NCBI GenBank assembly: GCA_025353725.1
Contig: JANXOF010000045.1
Coordinates: forward strand, 124,001 to 188,000
Length of the DNA stretch: 64,000 bases
Source: Polyangiaceae bacterium
Lineage (GTDB): Bacteria > Myxococcota_A > Polyangia > Polyangiales > Polyangiaceae
Reading direction: 5' to 3'
Part shown: positions 62,943-64,000 of the stretch, piece after piece
How positions within the stretch are numbered: position 1 is the first letter of the stretch
How the letters are laid out: every line of letters begins with the position of its first letter
Translations under genes and position numbers: made by a program
The notes under the pieces: model-generated
Databases searched by the model: none
The model's input: the letters and a program-made list of their open reading frames with translations, nothing else
Told to the model about the DNA's origin: nothing

Positions 62943-64000
62943 TCAGCCTGTATTGTTAGGCACCGTGATACCCAGCAAAGAACCGCCCGGGTAAAACTGC
63001 TGCACGCGGGTTAGATCCCCCTTCGCTACGGCGAAAAGTACCGCTGCTGCCGCCGCGGAACCGAGGGGACCACCCATGTAAGCGCCGCCCGTGTTCCCCG
63101 TCGCGGGGTCCCAACCGACGGCTCCTGCCGTCCGGTCCATATCCCCGAACCATCCTGTCCGCGTGTAGCCTGCACCCATGACGTAAAGTACGTTGGAGTT
63201 GCTCGGGGTTCCGTCCCCCCAGTCGCTCTCTCCTTTTCCATTAACGCGACTAAACGGCGATTTGAACGTGTCGCCACTGCAAGAGAGCACAATCGTTTCG
63301 GCTAGTGTCTTCGCCGAGCAAGACGGATCGGGCAAGGATTGCGCAAGATTGTGGATTCCGTTGAACATTTTGCCGGTAGCCTCGGCCATTGCTGCGGCAT
63401 CGGCATTGCCCTTCGCGAACAGATTGTGGGGGTCGTTGTTGAATCCAGGCATGACGAGCATCGACGTGAGGCCGAGGGAGAACGCCTTAATGCTACTAAT
63501 TAGCGCGATAGACATTTCACGAATTGGGTTTGACGTGCTCGCTGTCAGACCAAAGAGCAGTTGGTCGGACGCCGTTGGAGTGAGACGAGCCGCGAGGTTT
63601 CTCGCTAAAAGGCCCATCGACACCTTGCCTATGCCGAGTTGCTTTGTATTCGTCGTGCGACCTGCGGACGCATTTAGGCCGATAAAGGCTTTATAGTATG
63701 CGTCGGCCAACGAGGCGTTGTCCGGCTGACCGAGCAGTGCTCTCGAGGCTTCGCTGTTGAAGAGCTCGACGATTTCACTCGCTGAGCCTACGCTCGCCGT
63801 GTCAGGCATGCCCGGCGCAGTACCGATCGTAAGTCCCCCTACGGTGAGAACGGGGAGTAACGTCGGATTCGCTTGTTGAATTGCCGCGGCGGAGGCCAAC
63901 ATCCCGTTGTTGCCGCCAAGCCTAATGGCCGATACGGGCATTTTCGTGTGCGCTTCGTTTGTGCCGCTCAAAAAGGCCGACATCTTCCACTTGCAAGCTG
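62943..64000 (-). CDS. DUF1501-like protein, N-terminus beyond window edge
   Basis: The reading frame is open from the right edge; 346 residues are seen from ATG at 63983, and the codons up to 64000 (A-C-K-W-K) continue it, so the true start lies outside. Features include NPTLLPVLTVGGLTIG, ETIVLSCSGDTFKSPF and NSNVLYVMGAGYTRTGWFGD, which follow the order of the DUF1501 family (SEFGRT, then the GGxxxG-Gxx end motif), here diverged. DUF1501 proteins have an alkaline-phosphatase/sulfatase-like fold, often exported by Tat, and commonly accompany cytochrome genes. Function not established; family call moderate. Confidence 0.55.
   Translation of the reverse strand, partial: ACKWKMSAFLSGTNEAHTKMPVSAIRLGGNNGMLASAAAIQQANPTLLPVLTVGGLTIGTAPGMPDTASVGSASEIVELFNSEASRALLGQPDNASLADAYYKAFIGLNASAGRTTNTKQLGIGKVSMGLLARNLAARLTPTASDQLLFGLTASTSNPIREMSIALISSIKAFSLGLTSMLVMPGFNNDPHNLFAKGNADAAAMAEATGKMFNGIHNLAQSLPDPSCSAKTLAETIVLSCSGDTFKSPFSRVNGKGESDWGDGTPSNSNVLYVMGAGYTRTGWFGDMDRTAGAVGWDPATGNTGGAYMGGPLGSAAAAAVLFAVAKGDLTRVQQFYPGGSLLGITVPNNTG

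Noticed and set aside
1-64000. tRNA, rRNA, insertion sequences, prophage or CRISPR arrays
   Set aside because: None recognised on either strand; repeats found are short in-gene tandem units.

Overview
The window looks like a piece of a GC-rich chromosome from a myxobacterium, most likely class Polyangia (order Polyangiales). The signs are a MYXO-CTERM sorting tail (gene at 24364-24873), Hanks-type Ser/Thr kinases with proline-rich tails beside small TM proteins, TPR envelope proteins, Cys-rich lipoproteins starting CNSVLGI, and a very high share of lipoproteins. No rRNA, tRNA, IS element, prophage or CRISPR array is visible. Genes are densely packed and adjacent ones often share ATGA/GTGA stop-start overlaps.

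Layout. 1-5655 (-): nearly complete alpha-2-macroglobulin lipoprotein running off the left edge. 5965-12511: a GAF-like protein, a MshEN/pseudokinase/PilZ protein, a ClC antiporter probably of the fluoride type, an L,D-transpeptidase lipoprotein and a Cys-rich mini-lipoprotein. 12635-24337: secreted proteins and enzymes (frameshifted DUF2252 gene, cyclic phosphodiesterase/nucleotidase, EttA, glutathione transferase, gamma-glutamyltransferase, DUF4272, HNH-like lipoprotein, dimethylargininase). 24364-26644 (-): YceI, haem-motif barrel and MYXO-CTERM cytochrome in one overlapping operon. 26896-31333 (-): J-domain/TPR, PEBP and GH44 glycosidase genes. 31445-34399 (+): methyltransferase, kinase and Hsp70-like genes. 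34850-40189 (+): SGNH hydrolase, second kinase set, TPR and Cys-rich lipoproteins.

40207-54958 (-) is the most interesting part: an operon with a PgsC/CapC-like membrane protein (51798-54641) and a PgsB/CapB-like Mur-ligase-fold amide ligase fused to HEAT-like repeats (40207-44274). Between them lie a membrane-anchored periplasmic protein, a probable metal hydrolase lipoprotein and a large lipoprotein with a C-terminal outer-membrane barrel. Together they could make and export a gamma-linked polyamide such as poly-gamma-glutamate across a Gram-negative envelope. A REC-EAL c-di-GMP phosphodiesterase gene (55108-56256) lies just upstream on the same strand.

56423-64000: quinone oxidoreductase, rhomboid-like protein with zinc ribbon, then a haem/outer-membrane cluster (C-x4-CH lipoprotein, DUF4266, TPR-DUF3570 barrel, two c-type cytochrome lipoproteins) and a DUF1501-like gene cut by the right edge.

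Two themes recur: c-di-GMP signalling (MshEN and PilZ domains at 7163-9202, EAL at 55108-56256) and lipoprotein c-type haem proteins paired with outer-membrane barrels (24364-26644 and 58283-62851). Two genes (13379-14094 and 34415-34685) appear frameshifted, which may be real decay or sequencing error.
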